Positions 62,642 to 64,000 of a DNA stretch of 64,000 bases are shown here, in pieces. The first letter of the stretch is position 1, and every line of letters starts with the position of its first letter. The DNA comes from JBBDMC01 sp963826055 (GTDB taxonomy: Bacteria; Pseudomonadota; Alphaproteobacteria; Rhizobiales; Kaistiaceae): positions 1 to 64,000 of the forward strand of contig CAWGVO010000011.1 of NCBI GenBank assembly GCA_963826055.1, written 5' to 3'. The notes beneath the pieces are model-generated. The model saw only the letters and a program-made list of their open reading frames with translations. It ran no database searches and was not told where the DNA came from. The translations under genes were made by a program, and so were the position numbers.

Positions 62642-64000
62642 CTATTCCGCAGCCTCGCTGAAGGGCGGCGGCTTCTCCCACTTCAATTTCGGCTGGCGCG
62701 CGGCGCGCGTCTCATCGAGGCGGCGGCGCGGCGCCAGCATCGGCGCCTGGCGGAATCGCTCCGCCTCGCCGCGCTTCGCCCGCATCACCAGATCGCGCAG
62801 CGTCGCAACGAACAGGTCGAGTGAACCCTTCGATTCCGATTCGGTCGGCTCGATCAACAACGCGCCGTGGACGACCAGCGGGAAATACATGGTCATCGGG
62901 TGGAAACCCTCGTCGATCATCGCCTTGGCGAAGTCGAGGGTGGAGACGCCGGTGCCCTCGAGGAAGGTGTCGTCGAACAGCGCTTCGTGCATGCAGATGC
63001 GGTCGCCGAACGGCTGGCTCATGACGTCGGCGAGCGAGGCGCGGACGTAGTTGGCGTTGAGGACGGCATCTTCGGAGGCCTGCCGCATGCCGTCGGAGCC
63101 GTGGGAAAGCATGTAGGCGAAGGCACGCACGAACATGCCCATCTGACCGTGGAACGCCGACATGCGGCCGAAGGGCTGTGGCGTTCCAGCGTCCTGAGCG
63201 CCACCCTCGACCATCTCGATCCCCAAGGTATGAAGATCGTTGAGGGCATCTTCGGTCTGCCCGCTCGACGCTTTAACACGCGGAAGGATCGCATCCAGTT
63301 CGGCGTAGCTGGCCCGACCGGAAATGACGGCTTGGTCGATGAAACGCTTCATGACCGGATCCAACGGATTGATCAGCCGGCCGTCAGCGCCGGCCCTTGC
63401 CCGCGGCGCAGTGTTCTCGACCAGACGGTATTCAGACCCGTCGCGCGCGACGAACGGTACCGGCGCGAACGGCGCCAGCGCCTCCGACAGCACCACAGGG
63501 CCGGCGCCCGGTCCGCCGCCACCGTGGGGCGTCGAGAAGGTCTTGTGCAGGTTGATGTGCATGGCGTCGACGCCAAGGTCGCCGGGGCGGACCTTGCCGA
63601 CGATGGCGTTGAAGTTGGCGCCGTCAGCGTAGAAGTAGGCGCCGGCGGCGTGGACGGCCTCGGCGATGGCGGCGACGTCGCGCTCGAAGAGACCGCAGGT
63701 GTTGGGGTTGGTGAGCATGATCGCGGCGACGTCATCGTCGAGGCGCGCCTTGACCGCATCGGGATCGACGGTGCCGTCGTCGCGAGCGGGCACGTCGACG
63801 ATCCTGTAGCCGAGGAGCGCGGCGGTCGCGGGGTTGGTGCCGTGGGCCGACTCCGGCACGAGCACGACGGAGCGCGCCTCGCCACGGGCGGCGAGCGCGG
63901 CCTTGATCGTCATCATGCCGCAGAGCTCGCCGTGGGCGCCGGCCTTGGGGCTCATGGCGACCGCTGCCATGCCGGTCATCTCCATCAGCCAGCGGGCAAG
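62642..64000 (-). CDS. gcvPB: Glycine dehydrogenase (decarboxylating) subunit 2, partial, with an inserted sigma-1.1-like domain
   Basis: The C-terminal part of the P-protein of the glycine cleavage system; the N-terminus lies beyond the right edge. Fold-type I PLP landmarks: LVPESAHGTNPATAALLGYR, VAAIMLTNPNTCGLFERDVA, AYFYADGANFNAIVG and the PLP Lys in MHINLHKTFSTPHGGGGPG. Later MSAFHGQMGMFVRAFAYML, ASEDAVLNANYVRASLADV, MHEALFDDTFLEGTGVSTLD and MIDEGFHPMTMYFPLVVHGA. Between DGSEYRLVE and PFGRMSAFHG the family normally has a short linker. Here about 75 residues are added, containing a sigma-70 region 1.1-like module. The frame is open throughout. Confidence 0.93.
   Translation of the reverse strand, partial: LARWLMEMTGMAAVAMSPKAGAHGELCGMMTIKAALAARGEARSVVLVPESAHGTNPATAALLGYRIVDVPARDDGTVDPDAVKARLDDDVAAIMLTNPNTCGLFERDVAAIAEAVHAAGAYFYADGANFNAIVGKVRPGDLGVDAMHINLHKTFSTPHGGGGPGAGPVVLSEALAPFAPVPFVARDGSEYRLVENTAPRARAGADGRLINPLDPVMKRFIDQAVISGRASYAELDAILPRVKASSGQTEDALNDLHTLGIEMVEGGAQDAGTPQPFGRMSAFHGQMGMFVRAFAYMLSHGSDGMRQASEDAVLNANYVRASLADVMSQPFGDRICMHEALFDDTFLEGTGVSTLDFAKAMIDEGFHPMTMYFPLVVHGALLIEPTESESKGSLDLFVATLRDLVMRAKRGEAERFRQAPMLAPRRRLDETRAARQPKLKWEKPPPFSEAAE
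63200..63373 (-). other. Sigma-70 region 1.1-like domain embedded in gcvPB
   Basis: Residues PLDPVMKRFIDQAVISGRAS, YAELDAILPRVKASS and GQTEDALNDLHTLGIEMVEG line up with sigma-70 region 1.1: a basic helix, then T/S-Y-x-E-L/V-N/D-x-x-LP, then S-x-Q-x-E-D and a helix ending GI-x-h-V/h-E. The two 60-base blocks covering it are 58% and 60% G+C; two blocks further upstream in the gene are 65% and 82%. In frame, no stop. Confidence 0.7.

Overview
The window is about 64 kb of GC-rich DNA from an alphaproteobacterium, most likely of the order Hyphomicrobiales (Rhizobiales). This rests on gene content and order: paired ATP synthase b and b' subunits, a CcrM-type methyltransferase, adjacent nadA/nadB/nadC genes with an 'alphaproteobacterial NAD regulator' type protein, a TIGR02301 protein, a DUF721-DsbA-SMC run, and candidate CtrA and GTTC-N7-GTTC (LexA) sites. 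I cannot name the genus.

Layout. 0-6.3 kb is accessory DNA: a truncated sigma-70 region 1.1-like protein, a damaged nhaA, a DUF3489-DUF2924-serine recombinase cassette, and an HNH-type gene lying between two copies of the recombinase 3' tail. Two tRNA genes (Gln, Pro) follow. 6.8-18.8 kb holds small membrane, repair and regulatory genes, a coupled FAD oxidoreductase/glycosyltransferase pair, ygfZ, an HD hydrolase, a tyrosine phosphatase and the NAD regulator. 18.9-29 kb holds ppdK, a cell wall hydrolase, nadC-nadB-nadA (with a perfect palindrome before nadA), an MFS carrier and an AcuI-like reductase. 29.2-35.9 kb is a minus-strand cluster: DUF2007, a tRNA/rRNA-type methyltransferase, an S49 peptidase, a small membrane protein, GNAT, glyQ, an EamA protein, glyS and DUF3096. 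36-40.7 kb is ispB, a TPR-LysM protein, ispE and moaB. 40.7-45.8 kb holds a glycosyltransferase, an SPL-like radical SAM protein, rnhB and the Fo part of ATP synthase. 46-52.5 kb is DUF721, dsbA-like, smc, mutY and a HAD gene. 52.5-60.4 kb holds a PHP protein, ccrM, another HAD gene, a DUF2188 plus nucleotide-binding-like two-gene module, a diguanylate cyclase, a glycine-rich secreted protein, rhlE and a small protein. 60.5-64 kb holds a ClC channel gene set between a duplicated gcvPB tail and gcvPB itself.

Quality note. Roughly 30 genes, many of them housekeeping (ppdK, smc, nadB, glyS, ispE, mutY), are broken by apparent single-base indels. Their frames are individually well conserved, so most of these breaks are probably sequencing or assembly errors. 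Frameshifted genes are therefore annotated as one CDS across the breaks. Breaks in the accessory region (nhaA, HNH gene, recombinase tail) could be real.

Most interesting items: a sigma-70 region 1.1-like domain sitting in frame inside glycine dehydrogenase subunit 2 (GcvPB); the two gene-tail duplications that bracket clc and the HNH gene (the gcvPB tail copies differ at synonymous sites plus a short deletion); the DUF2188/nucleotide-binding-like pair; and the palindrome in front of nadA with a candidate regulator in the same window.
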